Shown: positions 1-10,935 of the stretch, piece by piece | Numbering within the stretch: position 1 is the first letter of the stretch | How the letters are laid out: each line of letters starts with the position of its first letter | Origin: Saussurea involucrata | Taxonomy: Eukaryota; Streptophyta; Magnoliopsida; Asterales; Asteraceae | NCBI GenBank assembly: GCA_033807775.1 | Contig: CM066321.1 | Coordinates: forward strand, 39,594,850 to 39,658,849 | DNA: 64,000 nt | Direction: 5' to 3' | Notes under the pieces: model-generated | Databases searched by the model: none | Seen by the model: the letters and a program-made list of their open reading frames with translations, nothing else | Told to the model about the DNA's origin: nothing | Translations under genes and position numbers: made by a program

Positions 1-1
1 C

Positions 2-2676
2 AATGTCACCGCTGAGTCCATCTCCGCTGACTCTGAGGAAGTGGACATCATCAAAGCCCCTCAGGTTAAGTTCAAGCTGGATCAACTAGATTGGACTAAG
101 GTGACCAACCTCTCTGCGCTTCTCGAGTTTCCTCCTCGAAAGCAAGTCACACATCTGGATGATGCTGTGAATTTCCTGAAAAACTGCTGCATTTCAACAG
201 CCTTGACCATCACTCCTCCCGCAAGTCAGCTACTACTATCCCAGTTCTGGTACTCTGCCAGACACACTCAGCTACCCTCCGCCAAAGATGCATCCAAAAT
301 CATCGATTGCATACTCAGCGATACTGAGTATGGTACAATTAAGATAACCCCCGCTATCATACGAAAAGCCCTGAACTTTCCCAATGCCACCAAAGAAAAA
401 CCCTTCGTTCCATTCCCTGACCATAAGAAGCAAGCTGACAAAGATGCCATCATTGCTTTTCTCGACACAATGGGTTACATCTGGGACATTGGAAGGGACA
501 AGAAGCCCGAGAAGAAGCTGACGCTGATAAAGAAGTCCAAAATGCCCAGCGAGATGAATTTCATCTTCGCTCACCTGATCAGCTGCATGACAGCGAAGTC
601 TGGCTCTTCTGATCAAGCCGCACAACCTACGCAAGCTATGGGATACGCACTGCTGAAAGGTCTAAACATTGACTGGGCCTCTATTATATATGATGACCTA
701 TTACAACGCGTGGATTCTGCCGCTGACCGACCAGCATGGGTTCCTTACCCAAGATTCATCAGCGCCATCTTCCAATATGGCCTGAAGGACAGCTATCCTG
801 AAGAGGGTGACCTGAAACTTTCTCAGGTTGGCCCTAAGGTGCTCGATTTCAAACCTGTCGCCAATGAGGTACGTCTCTCTACTCTTCTCACTCTTCTAAA
901 TTCTCCGCTTTCTGTGGCTCCTTCAGCGACAATACCCATCGCTGATACCCCGGCCACAAAATCCTCTCCTTCTAAGAAAAGGAAACCCTCTCACACCCAA
1001 CTTGATTCTAAAAGGATCAAGAAAACCAAGGAGCAACCCCAGCATTCCCATGCTGAAGACTCCTCAGCTCATTCTGAAGAGCTGAAGGAAAGTTTCGTGG
1101 TACGCTCTGCCACACCCGTTCAAGCCATCCCTCCAATCCAGACTTCAGCGTCTCCAAACGCTGAGGTTAGAAACTTGGAAACTACCCAACCTCCCTCAGT
1201 CTCTCAAAAGACTGATGAAGTGATTGTCAGCGATTCCAACGCTGAACTCAGTACCCGAATCCCAATCTTATCCTTCGCTCCTCCCTCCACTTCTTTGGAC
1301 ACACCTCCAGCTAACACTGGAGATGCCATCATTCCAGAAGCCACCGCTGACGCTTCTCAACAAATGATGAAGAAAGGACCTGCAGAGATCACCATTCCTC
1401 ACCGAACTTTTGAGGAGGATATGGAACATTATTCAGGAGTCCGCAACTTTGACGATTTCGTCAATCCTCCTGCAGGTACAAATCAACCCATATACACTGT
1501 AACTAAACCTGAAACTTCTGAGCTTTCCTTTGTTCACAAGTACTTATGTGTTACAGGTCCTAATTTGGGAGACATCAACGAGTCTCTGAAGTCCATGGAA
1601 ACTAAGCTGACTGATCTCACCACCACACTCTCCAACAACTCTACAGCTGTAACAAACGCTGGAGAGAATTTGACAAAGCTGACAACGGTGGTAGAAAAGA
1701 AAGCTTCCACAGACGACATCAAGATTCTTGATAAGACTCTCAGCGATTTTGCCAAAGTGCTCGCTGACATCTACACAGACTACACCTCACTCAAACAATC
1801 AGTTTCCTCCATGTCCGGCGAAGTAACAACGCTGAAGACATCGATTGGAGCACTAGAAGGTGATATGTCTGCTGTGAAGACAAATGTTCAAACTCTGACG
1901 ACTGACTTAGGCTCTGTAAAGACCGACGTTGGTTCGATGAAAACAATGATTGAAGAGCTGCTCAACAAGGCAAGAACTCCAGCTCCTGCTCCTGCCCCTA
2001 TTTTGGAATCTTTCACAGCGGCGGATCGCATAGAGCTGAAGAAAATCATGCCTGCTATTTCTGGCCTAGAAGACAGAATAGCAAAGCTTGAAGGTTGTGT
2101 GAAAATCTCTGGCCCAGAAGACATAGATAACACCAACGCTGAGTCTACCCATTCCTCCCCCAGTCATCATGAGAAAGAGGGGGAGAAGAGCGCTGAACAT
2201 TCCGATGAGAAGAGCGCTGAAGATCTAAACAAAAGCGCTGAAGATCTGAACAAGAGCGCTGAAGACCTTTCCCATGATGAATCTATCAGGGGAGAGAGGA
2301 ATGAAGATCTGATCGCTGAAAAACCTCAGGGAGATGAAAACCCTGAGGGAACCGAGAAGCTCGCCTCTGTATCTGAGGGGGAGCAACTCGAAGAAGACGC
2401 TGAAGAATCCGAAGCAGATGATGATGAAGCCGTCGACATCCCTGATGATGAACCATCTTCTTCTCCAAAGAATGATGATGATGATGACAAAGATGACGAT
2501 GATTTCTTTATCGTCAAACCTGCCCCAAGGATCAAAGCTCTTAAAGGTATTTCAATAAAAGAACCTTCAGGGGAGAAGACAAAGACAAAGCCCTCAGCCT
2601 CTGGCGCTGAGAAAGGCAAAGGCAAAGGCCTCGCTGAAGATGAAAATCTGGCGGTCTTGCTTGAAAAGCCGGTTTG
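2..2676 (+). pseudogene. SIRE-A extra ORF (env-position aORF), 5' part, split by a solo LTR
   Basis: The frame is open from the first base of the window, so the true start lies upstream. It encodes about 890 residues. The N-terminal third resembles the plant 'putative transposon protein' domain found in extra ORFs of SIRE and Athila elements: FWYSARH near 245-265, a helix-rich FAHLISCMTAKS segment near 560-600, and PYPRFISAIF near 745-770. It is followed by a Ser/Pro-rich linker, a long Thr/Ser/Leu heptad region likely to form a coiled coil (about 1560-1960), a triple KSAEDLN repeat (about 2205-2270) and a very acidic Asp/Glu tail (about 2390-2510). I see no signal peptide or membrane segment, so an envelope role is not supported. 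The frame reads cleanly to the GTTTG target site at 2672-2676, where a solo LTR cuts it. The function of the family is unknown. Confidence 0.75.
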
Positions 2677-4408
2677 TGTAAAGCCCGTATCCCGGTATGT
2701 AATTTCTTTTATTAATTCTTTTCTTTTAAGTTTGATTTAAGGTGGTTTCCGTTAACGGGGTTAGTCGAGTTAGACCTAATCGAAAAAAAATGTCGGAATT
2801 TTGGTTAGTTGCGAGAAAGTTAAGTTGATGGACCATTTGTGTCAAGGGCCAAAACTTAAACTATATTTCGGCCCATGATTCCTTAAACCAATTCCATATT
2901 TGTGGCTTGGTGTTTGTGGCGTGAATGGCAAGAAAGCAAAGAAACCTATTAGAAACCATAAGAAAACCTACGGCCACCCCCCTCCCCTTGGTGTTCGGCC
3001 GGTCGTGAAAGAAGAAAAAGAGCCGAGAGTGAGCGAGAGAGAGAGAGAGAGAGGTAGCGAGAAGAGAGAGAGGAAGAGAACAAGAGAAACGAAGAGAGAG
3101 AGAGAGACGCCGGAGGATCGTCGCTGCTGCCGCCGGAGGCCGCCGCCAACACCACCTTTCGTCGGAGAAGTCGAGGGGAAGAGGGTAGACGTCACAAGGT
3201 AAGTCGTCTCTTCGTTTCGTTTCGCTTTCCTTTCCTTTTTCGTTTTTCCGGTGGAACAACCACCGCCGCACGCCGCCGTTGTGGTGGCCGTGGGTGGGCG
3301 GAGGGTTGTGTGGGTGTATGTGTCATTTTGTGTGGGACGATCGGGAGTAAGGAGAGCGGTGGTGTGAGGATGGAGTGGTGTGTGCGTGAGGGTGTGCGTG
3401 CGTGTGCGTGTATATAAGAGTCGCCGGAAATACCGCCGCCGCCGGTGACCACCACGGCCGGAGATGGCAGTGGGTGGTGCCGGGTGTTGTTCAGTTTCGT
3501 TAACCCGTAATAGCTAAACCCTAACCCGAAACCTTAATCACGTTACCGTTTATAAAATCGTTATTTTATGAAAATTAAAGTGTGCTGTCCAGTTTTCATG
3601 TAACCATAACTTTTCCGTCGTAACTCCGTTTGAGCCGAAACTGGCGCCCACGGTTCAAGTTCAGGGTCGAGCACGTTTTCCGTGTTTTAGCGAAAAACTG
3701 GTTCGGTCTCTAACTGGGCGGAAAAGTGGTCGCAAGTTCGGTATTTCGTCATTTCATGTGAAAACTTCTGGAATCTGCCTTGATCTTGCGAAAACCATAA
3801 CTTTCTGCTCGTAACTCGGTTTGGGGTGAAACCGGTGTCAAAAGTTCCCTTTTTGAGTCTAGAAACGTTTCTGTGTTTGTGCAAAACCCAGTTCGGGACG
3901 TAGCATGGGTCGATTTGTCGTTTTATACTGAAAGGTGTTGAATTCCGCTGTTCCGGAAACTGTTTTTGTAAAATCCGTAGTAAATTGTAGAAAAATCGTT
4001 ATGAGACGTATAATATGTCCTTGGAACCCTAACTCAGAGTACTTTCTGGTCACGAAATAATATTGGGAATTTTCTGGGTTTAAAGGGGTCGAAACAGGTC
4101 CCGAACAGACCTGTTTAGTGAGAACGGAAAAATAGTTTTAGTGACGGTTTAAGCGTGTGTCGTGTCATAGGGTCCGGGTCTCGTATTGACACGTTTTAAC
4201 ATGTATTTAGGTGCTGGGAAGTGACCGTATTTGTGAAGCTTGAATTGTGTTATTAAGCTGGGCGCGCATTCGAGGTGAGTTCTCTCACTGTGTGGTTAGG
4301 GGTTGTATGCATGTCATAATAGTTTGTATGTACTATTGTTTTTGTGGTGTGAACTAGTTGTTTGTGGTGTGTAATATTTGATTGGTTTGAATGCTTGGTA
4401 TAAATGTG

Positions 4409-4558
4409 TTACATTACAATTCGGTGGGACCGAGGCCTCAATGGTACTGAGGTGTTGGTTACATTACAATTCGGTGGGACCGAGGCCTCGATGGTACTGA
4501 GGTGTTGGATACATTACAATTCGGTGGGACCGAGGCCTCGATGGTACTGAGGTGTTGG
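4409..4558 (+). repeat. Three 50-bp tandem units in the Tekay solo LTR
   Basis: A unit containing ACATTACAATTCGG, GACCGAGGCCTC and ACTGAGGTGTTGG is repeated three times at a period of 50 bp, nearly identically. The complete Tekay LTR has a related but different set of GGGAGACCGAGGA units in the equivalent place (about 41358-41480 and 50440-50560). Confidence 0.9.
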
Positions 4559-4720
4559 ATACATAATTACTTGTAGATGTTTACTCGTTTTATGTATCTG
4601 TGATGTTGTTGCTTATGTGCGGATAGGGGTGATGTGTATATAATTCCTTTCTGCGCATGTGTTGGAATTCACTAAGCTTCGTGCTTACCCTTTCCCAATA
4701 AACTGTGGTTTCAGGTACGT

Positions 4721-4927
4721 TGTTAGAGCATTATTGTATTCAAGATTTACTGTAAAGTCAATGTACTGTATGAGTCTATACAGTATTGTGAATGCCTTTA
4801 TACCTTGTATGTCATGGGTATAAATAGGCTTGTCTAGACCATTTGTTTGTAACACTTTAGAAAGCTTTAGTAATCTTTTAGAAACCTTTTGTAATCCTTT
4901 GAGCTCAATACATGGATGACATATTTG
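4721..4927 (+). repeat. 5' LTR (3'-truncated) of the small copia-derived element
   Basis: Matches 5343-5549 base for base as far as I can read. Similarity stops after CATATTTG, where internal sequence begins. Confidence 0.85.
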
Positions 4928-5342
4928 GTTATCTTAGTTCTGAGTGGTTATCGGAATGCGCTTACACCTAAAAGTTCAACAATGTGGATGGTTTCACATC
5001 TTTCTGATCCAAACTCTAATCGTTTCTGATTTATCTTGTTCCGAATTGATGGTTCTATATAAAGATATGAAATCCATGTTCAAGACTTGAAGATAATTTG
5101 TTGAAGATTGTATTGAAGAAGGTTGATTTTTCAAAGAAAAAGACAATGACTTTTCATGTTTGGCTGAAGATTCTTCAAAGCTGAGTTCTTAAAGAGTGTC
5201 AAAGCATATAGTTCACCGTGAACTAGTGGAGATAAAGCTACTTGAAGATAGTTTGATAAAGTATATGTTGAAGAAGATTGACTTTACAAAGAGCTGAAGA
5301 CTGCTGTCAAATTTTTTAAATCTTGAATCCAAAGGGGGAGAT

Positions 5343-5608
5343 TGTTAGAGCATTATTGTATTCAAGATTTACTGTAAAGTCAATGTACTGTATGAGTCTA
5401 TACAGTATTGTGAATGCCTTTATACCTTGTATGTCATGGGTATAAATAGGCTTGTCTAGACCATTTGTTTGTAACACTTTAGAAAGCTTTAGTAATCTTT
5501 TAGAAACCTTTTGTAATCCTTTGAGCTCAATACATGGATGACATATTTGCTCTCTAGATTCTCTCTCACTACATTCATATCTTATTGCTAGAGATCTGGG
5601 ATTTCACA
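5343..5608 (+). repeat. 3' LTR of the small copia-derived element
   Basis: A 266-bp LTR with TG and CA ends, directly preceded by the polypurine tract and directly followed by the target duplication TACGT. Confidence 0.88.
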
Positions 5609-5835
5609 TACGTGCGGCTCCAAGGCGTGACGAGTACACACTGGCGCGCGAGAAGAGCTGGTTGCTTTATGATTTTAATAATTAAACGTTTATTCCGCTG
5701 GTTTTATTTTATAAAGATATTAATTATGTGTTTGCAAACGAAACGTTGGGATCATTTATTGAGTTGTTATCAATGAAATGTTTATTTTAAAAATTTAAAT
5801 TTGCTTGTAATTTTTGGGACGTTACAGTTTGTCAG

Positions 5836-5978
5836 GTACACTAAACTTTACTTATATTCCTTCCCTGAACATCTTCATACACTATCAGTTCCTCTACCCA
5901 AGCCTATACACTTAAACCAATTCTCTCTATCTGTTTCTACCCAAGTTCTTACTTGTAAGATCGCTGTGTTTCAGCTAG
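5836..5978 (+). other. Possible phase-0 intron in the SIRE-A extra ORF
   Basis: With the solo LTR and one duplication copy removed, the extra ORF reads through CAG (5833-5835), then GTACAC, and would stop three codons later. A GT at 5836 and a pyrimidine-rich acceptor ending CTAG at 5978 would join it in frame to the open frame starting at 5979. The donor fits AG|GTA. This is a reading of the sequence only; no transcript evidence is available. Confidence 0.4.
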
Positions 5979-7235
5979 TCCTCTCCCCTATTTGAGGATA
6001 TCGCTGAAGGCTCCACAACTGCGACTTCACCAATAATTCCAGCTGCCGCTGAAGAAATAATCCCAGTCTTGGATTTGATCTCTGAGACTGATGAACCTGA
6101 AGAACAAACTCTCTCACACAGAAACAGACCTTCCTTGGCTCCTCAAAAGCTAAGAGAAGAAGAACAGAAGAAAAGAGAAGAAATAATAAAGCGATTCGAG
6201 GATCAGCGAATCATTCTAAGGCGTGATCAACTGCCTTCAGTTCCTCCTAAGTTCAGAATTTCAAAAGCTGAATACAAGGAACACCTCAGAGCTGAACGCC
6301 TCATCGCTGAAAGAAAGGAAGCTGAAGAGAAAGACAGAGAATACGCCATCAAGCTTACTCAAGAATCTGTCAAAGACCCCAAGCTGAAACGTGTTCCCAT
6401 TCAAATCCAACGAAAGCTTTGGGAAGAAGCCCAGAAGATCGTGGAAAAGAAAACTGAAGTTTCTCAGACCACCCTGATCTAGTGTAAAGAGAAAATCCAC
6501 TTCAGATATCGTCCAACGAAGATCAACAAGGTATTCATCTCTGGAAGAACATCTATCGGAGTACCTATTGTTGACATCAAACTTTTCAGAGAAGATGGCC
6601 AAACTGAAACCTTTCGCGCTGACACTGTAAAAAGGTATGGTCTATCTGAATGGCTGGAGATGAGGTTAGCTATCCAATCGTCACAATCTAAGTACAAGGA
6701 TCATTTCGAAAAGCTGATAAACAGACAGATCGATTTGATATCTTCTTGTGTGGACATTCCTCCTCTTCCTGATCTAAAGCTGAAAAGAAAAAGGGCCTCT
6801 CCAAAGAAGAAACGTCAAGATTTAAACTCAGGTCCTGTCATACGAAATGAAACTGGAATTGGTTTCTCTCGCGCTGAAGTGCTTGGTCCTGACTCTGATC
6901 TATCTGCCCTTGACATTTCTTTGCCACCATGTGAACTTTTCGTCCCTGGTAAAGTCATCAGTAATCCTTATGGAATATTCTTTCTCGACTACGACGGACG
7001 TAAATGTTTTCAACGGATCGCTGAGCTTCCAATCACTCTAATCGAACAGCTCAGAGATCTTATCTACTGGTGTGACTTCAGAAAAGACATTCAGGCACGA
7101 CACCTAAAACCCTTGATCTTTAAAGAAGCGCTGAACAAAAGAAAACGAGGCGTAACGGTTCCTGACTGGATGATCCCCACTGAAAAGACGACCCTTGATG
7201 AACTTCTCATTAAGGAAGAACCTTTTGAAAACTGA
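5979..7235 (+). pseudogene. SIRE-A extra ORF, 3' part
   Basis: Continues the extra ORF beyond the solo LTR and possible intron. It has a Lys/Glu/Arg-rich helical segment (about 6130-6460), then one in-frame TAG at 6480-6482, and the same frame continues to TGA at 7233-7235. The part after the stop (RYGLSEWLEM, PPCELFVPGKVI, GIFFLDYDG) aligns by eye with the C-terminus of the SIRE-B extra ORF (TYGLPEWYEI, LYFNDGFGK), confirming that it belongs to the same protein. The ORF thus carries a nonsense codon as well as the LTR insertion. No function is known. Confidence 0.7.
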
Positions 7236-7501
7236 TATAATCTCCTTTTTCTCTATTATATCAGTTATCCTTCTGTACTTGTAAATTATTTCGCTTGTAC
7301 TTGTAATCTTTCTGTTCTTCATTGTAACCTGATTCAAAGTTTTAAAGAAAGATTTCAGCGAATGTACTTTACTCCATCAGTACTGAAAAGATCCCAGAAA
7401 ACAGTAAAAGGGACAAATATTTTATGAGTTCTTTTTATCCTTATGTTTTCATTAAATAGCAATTTTCTTTGTTGCTATGTCATAATCAAATAGGGGGAGA
7501 T

Positions 7502-8478
7502 TGTTGATCCAAACCCTCAATGATTTGATAATGACCCTCTCTTATATACTTAGTGAAAATTGTAAGTAAACAATATGTATCAGAGTTTCACTATCGCTGA
7601 TAAGTACTAAGATCTTCCAGTACCGCTGATAGGAACTCTCGCTCTTTAAGTTAAACATTCAGCGAAACTGTTCACCATAAATGCTCTGAGTCTGTTCAGT
7701 CATTATGATGATCGCTGATAAGTTAGTTGTTTACTTATGATCCCTGAAGACAAATTTCACGTCAACAAAGGTTCTACGCTGAAGTCGAAGATCAAGCTCA
7801 AGAACCAGCGACAAGTCTCCTAATGAACTGATGCGGATCAGCGAAGACTCAGATTTGTCCAACTCAACGTGAAGTATCAAGTACAAGACTTCAGCTATCG
7901 CTGAACTTTATCATCTGCTGAATAGTAAATGATAATCGCTGAATCAACGAAAGCTGATCATGAAGTCCTCCGTACAAAGTACTTTTGTCTTAACCACCCT
8001 TGCACGTCTCCGTACGAAATGTCAGAAAAGAACCTCCGAATATCTGAAATCGTACAACCACTCTGATACTACACTATTCATCCATACAGCTGCTAAGGTT
8101 GTCAACAAAGGTCAATGACATGCAACCAACCAGCTGATGACACGTGTAAAGTATATACTGACTTGCATTAAATGCATGCAGTATATAAAGAGATGAACTC
8201 ACTTCATTTTGAAGTAACTTGCTAACTCTGGACAAGTTCATATCTCTTATCTCAAGATAGGTTATTATTAGTAATTTCCTTATCTTTCTTAGTGCAAGAA
8301 ACCTTAGTGTTCCAACTTGTTTAGATTTAGGTTTATCCTTAATCTTGTCTCCGCAACAAGCTGTAAATTGTTAATGATTTATCAATAAACAATTTAGAAA
8401 AGTAAAATCTGTGTGTTTGTATTCAACCCCCTCCCCCCCCCCCCCCCTTCTACAAACTTGTATAGGCCTTCGGGACCA
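7502..8478 (+). repeat. SIRE-A 3' LTR
   Basis: Begins TGTTGATCC right after the polypurine tract ATAGGGGGAGAT. It contains ATTAAATGCATG followed by a TATATAAA box at 8182-8189, a layout shared with the SIRE-B LTR, and a run of C residues at about 8431-8448. The right end is taken at GGGACCA (8478); the exact last base is uncertain because it runs into an A tract at the junction with SIRE-B. The LTR contains eight CGCTGA/TCAGCG hexamers. Confidence 0.8.
8182..8189 (+). promoter_or_regulatory. Candidate TATA box of the SIRE-A LTR promoter
   Basis: TATATAAA about 18 bp downstream of the ATTAAATGCATG motif; the SIRE-B LTR has TATAAATA at 15695-15702 in the same context. Confidence 0.55.
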
Positions 8479-10935
8479 AAAAATGGCACTGAATTCAGAA
8501 ACAGTGGTTTAGAAGACTTCTTCAATGAGAAAGGAATCTCTCAAAACTTCTCTGCTGTCAGAACTCCACAACAAAATGGTGTTGTGGAAAGAAGAAACAG
8601 AACTCTTTGTGAAGCAGCAAGGTCTATGTTGAGTGAAGCAAAACTGCCAACCTATTTTTGGGCCGAAGCTGTCAACACTGCCTGTTTCACTCAAAACAGG
8701 TCGGTGATAACAAAAAGACATGAGAAAACCCCGTATGAAGTCTTTCATGGAAGAAAGCCAAACATTGGTTTCCTTCATGTCTTTGGCTGTGTGTGCTTTA
8801 TCCTAAATGACAGGGAAAATCTTGGGAAATTTGATCCTAAGGCAGATGAAGGAATCTTTGTGGGATATTCCTTGACTTCCAAAGCCTACCGAGTTTACAA
8901 TCTTCGGAGAGAATGCATTGATGAATCTATCCATGTAAAGTGTGATGATTCAAGATCATCTTCCTTGACAAATGATGATGAAGAACTACATAGATGGATA
9001 TCATCATGCATTGGGGATTCTCCCATTTCAACCTCCTCCGATCCACCTTGTACTCCAAATATTTCCTCTGTTCCAAACAATCAAGTTGGGTCATCTTCTT
9101 TATCACCTGAAACCCTCTCTGCCGAAATTGCCCCCACCGAACCCTATCCATCATCCACCGAAATTAACCCCATCACCGAATCTCTTCCTGCCAATAATCC
9201 CTCTGACGACCCACCTTCATCACACCCTGTCAACACTCCAGCCCCGAACTTCCCTTCCATTTCAATTATTCCTTCACCGATGCCCCCTGCTCTTAAATGG
9301 ACCAAAGATCATCCCATTGATCAAATCATCGGTGATCAGCAAGCTGGTGTTCAAACAAGGAGAGGTACCAGCAACATCTGTCTCTATGTGAATTTCCTAT
9401 CTCTTGTTGAACCTAAAAAGATTGAAGAAGCCCTAAGTGACCCATGATGGGTTTCGGCCATGCAAGAAGAACTCTCCCAATTTCAAAGAAACAAAGTCTG
9501 GAGACTTGTGCCTAGACCTTCAAGGAAAACAATCATCGGCACAAAATGGGTCTTCAGAAACAAAATGGATGAAGATGGTACTGTCATCAGAAACAAAGCC
9601 AGACTCGTATCTCAAGGCTACCGACAGGAAGAGGGCATTGACTATGATGAAACATTTGCTCCTGTTGCCAGACTTGAAGATATCAGGATCTTTCTTGCTC
9701 ATGCTGCTCACAAGAACTTCAGGGTATTTCAAATGGATGTGAAAAGTGCTTTTCTGAATGGAGAACTAGCTGAGGAAGTCTATGTGAAGCAACCTCCAGG
9801 CTTTGAAGATTCCACACATCCAGACTATGTGTACCGACTTGACAAAGCTCTGTATGGGCTCAAGCAGGCTCCTCGAGCCTGGTATGACACTCTTGCCATC
9901 TTTCTACTCAAGCATGGCTATACTAGAGGTACAATTGACAACACTCTCTTCCACAAGCAAACTTCAGGTAATCTCATTCTTGTTCAAATCTATGTGGATG
10001 ACATTATTTTCGGTGCCACCGATGAGTCTCTGTGTGATGACTTTGCCTCTCTCATTAAAAGTGAATATGAGATGAGCATGATGGGGGAGCTAACTTTTTT
10101 CTTAGGTCTTCAAGTGAAGCAAATTTCAGAAGGAATTTTCATAAACCAAAGCAAGTACATTAAAGATCTTCTGAAGAAATTTGGCTTTGAAAACTCCTCC
10201 CCCATGAAAACTCCCATGGCGCCACCTTTGAAACTTGATACCGATTTAAATGGTGAATCTGTGGATGTTACCCATTATAGGGGCATGATTGGTTCTTTGC
10301 TTTATTTAACTGCTAGCAGACCAGATATCATGTTTGCTACTTGTCTGTGTGCCCGTTATCAAGCAAATCCAAAGAAATCTCATTTGGATGCTGTGAAACG
10401 GATTTTCAGGTATCTAAAGGGTACCATGCATCTGGGTCTTTGGTATCCCAAAGACTCAGGTTTTGAACTCATGGGATATTCAGATTCTGACTTTGCAGGT
10501 TCTAAAAATGATAGAAAAAGCACAACAGGCAGTTGTCAATTCCTTGGTGGAAAACTGGTAAGTTGGTCCAGCAAAAAGCAAAATTCAGTCTCAACATCCA
10601 CTGCCGAGGCTGAATATGTTGCTGCTGGAAGTTGCTGCGCACAGATTCTATGGATGAAAAACCAGTTGAGAGACTACAATCAGTTCTACTCCAAGATACC
10701 CATCCTATGTGATAATTCAAGTGAAATTGCAATTGCAAACAATCCTGTTCTTCACTCAAGGTCCAAACACATCGATATCCGATATCATTTCATCAGTGAC
10801 CATATCTCCAAAGGTGACATTGAGCTGCATTTTATTCCAACTAATCTTCAGCTTGCAGATTTGTTTACTAAACCTCTGGATGAGGCCAGATTCACCTTCC
10901 TCATCGGTGAACTTGGCATGTTGTACTTAGAATAG
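8479..10935 (+). pseudogene. SIRE-B pol: integrase (partial), reverse transcriptase, RNase H
   Basis: One frame runs throughout. Integrase begins at NGTEFRN (about 8485) with TPQQNGVVERRN just after, so the catalytic core is missing its first part. A Ser/Pro/Thr-rich linker rich in PTE and STE follows (about 8990-9300). Reverse transcriptase shows GTKWVFRNK, KARLVSQGY, FQMDVKSAFLNG, LYGLKQAPRAW and the catalytic YVDD at 9991-10002. The RNase H/tether end shows STAEAEYVAA, KHIDIRYHF and ADLFTKPLDE, with a stop at 10933-10935. The frame is broken once by TGA at 9445-9447, between DP and WVSAMQEEL, where copia pol proteins normally have one more residue. Apart from that stop and the missing 5' end it is well preserved. 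Confidence 0.9.

Larger units (their letters stand above)
4721..5608 (+). mobile_element. Small non-autonomous copia-derived LTR element nested in the solo LTR
   Basis: Flanked by the 5-bp duplication TACGT (4716-4720 and 5609-5613). The 3' LTR is 5343-5608 (TGTTAGAGCA to TTTCACA) and is preceded by the polypurine tract AAAGGGGGAGAT typical of copia elements. The 5' LTR matches it without a visible mismatch over 4721-4927 and then diverges, so its last 60 or so bases and probably the primer binding site have been lost or replaced. The 400-bp interior has no coding capacity. Each LTR has a TATAAATA box (about 4818 and 5440). The element is very recent and must be mobilised in trans. Confidence 0.88.
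2677..5826 (+). mobile_element. Tekay-type Ty3/gypsy solo LTR inside SIRE-A
   Basis: Starts TGTAAAGCCCG and ends GGGACGTTACA, the same termini as both LTRs of the Tekay element at 39882-62961. It is flanked by the 5-bp duplication GTTTG (2672-2676 and 5827-5831). No PBS, gag or pol sequence lies inside, so this is a solo LTR left by LTR-LTR recombination. Without the nested element at 4721-5608 it is about 2.26 kb, close to the 2.0-kb LTRs of the complete copy. It contains a GA-rich stretch near 3035-3110 and GC-rich GCCGCC tracts that give spurious long reading frames. Confidence 0.92.
1..8478 (+). mobile_element. SIRE-A: SIRE-type Ty1/copia element, 3' part only
   Basis: The window opens inside the extra ORF that SIRE-lineage elements carry after pol. 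The order is extra ORF (2-7235, interrupted), polypurine tract (about 7490-7501), then a 3' LTR (7502-8478). The 5' LTR, gag and pol must lie left of the window. Its right end abuts the integrase-coding part of another SIRE copy, so SIRE-A probably inserted into that copy. The SIRE assignment is inferred from the order pol, extra ORF, PPT and LTR seen completely in the neighbouring copy and from the homology of the two extra ORFs. Confidence 0.8.

Noticed and set aside
2900..3202. Open frames in GA- and GCC-rich parts of Tekay LTRs (also 40038-40265, 40165-40482, 49121-49549)
   Set aside because: They consist of RERERER, PPTP or HHH low-complexity runs and lie inside LTRs, and the 5' and 3' LTRs share them. 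No domain or codon signal.
4409..4558. Possible CRISPR-like array (regular repeats)
   Set aside because: Direct tandem repeats with no spacers inside an LTR of a eukaryotic element. No CRISPR arrays are expected or seen in the window.
2..7235. SIRE extra ORF as a true envelope gene
   Set aside because: No signal peptide, no membrane segment and no furin-like site are visible. A coiled coil and an acidic tail alone do not support an envelope role.
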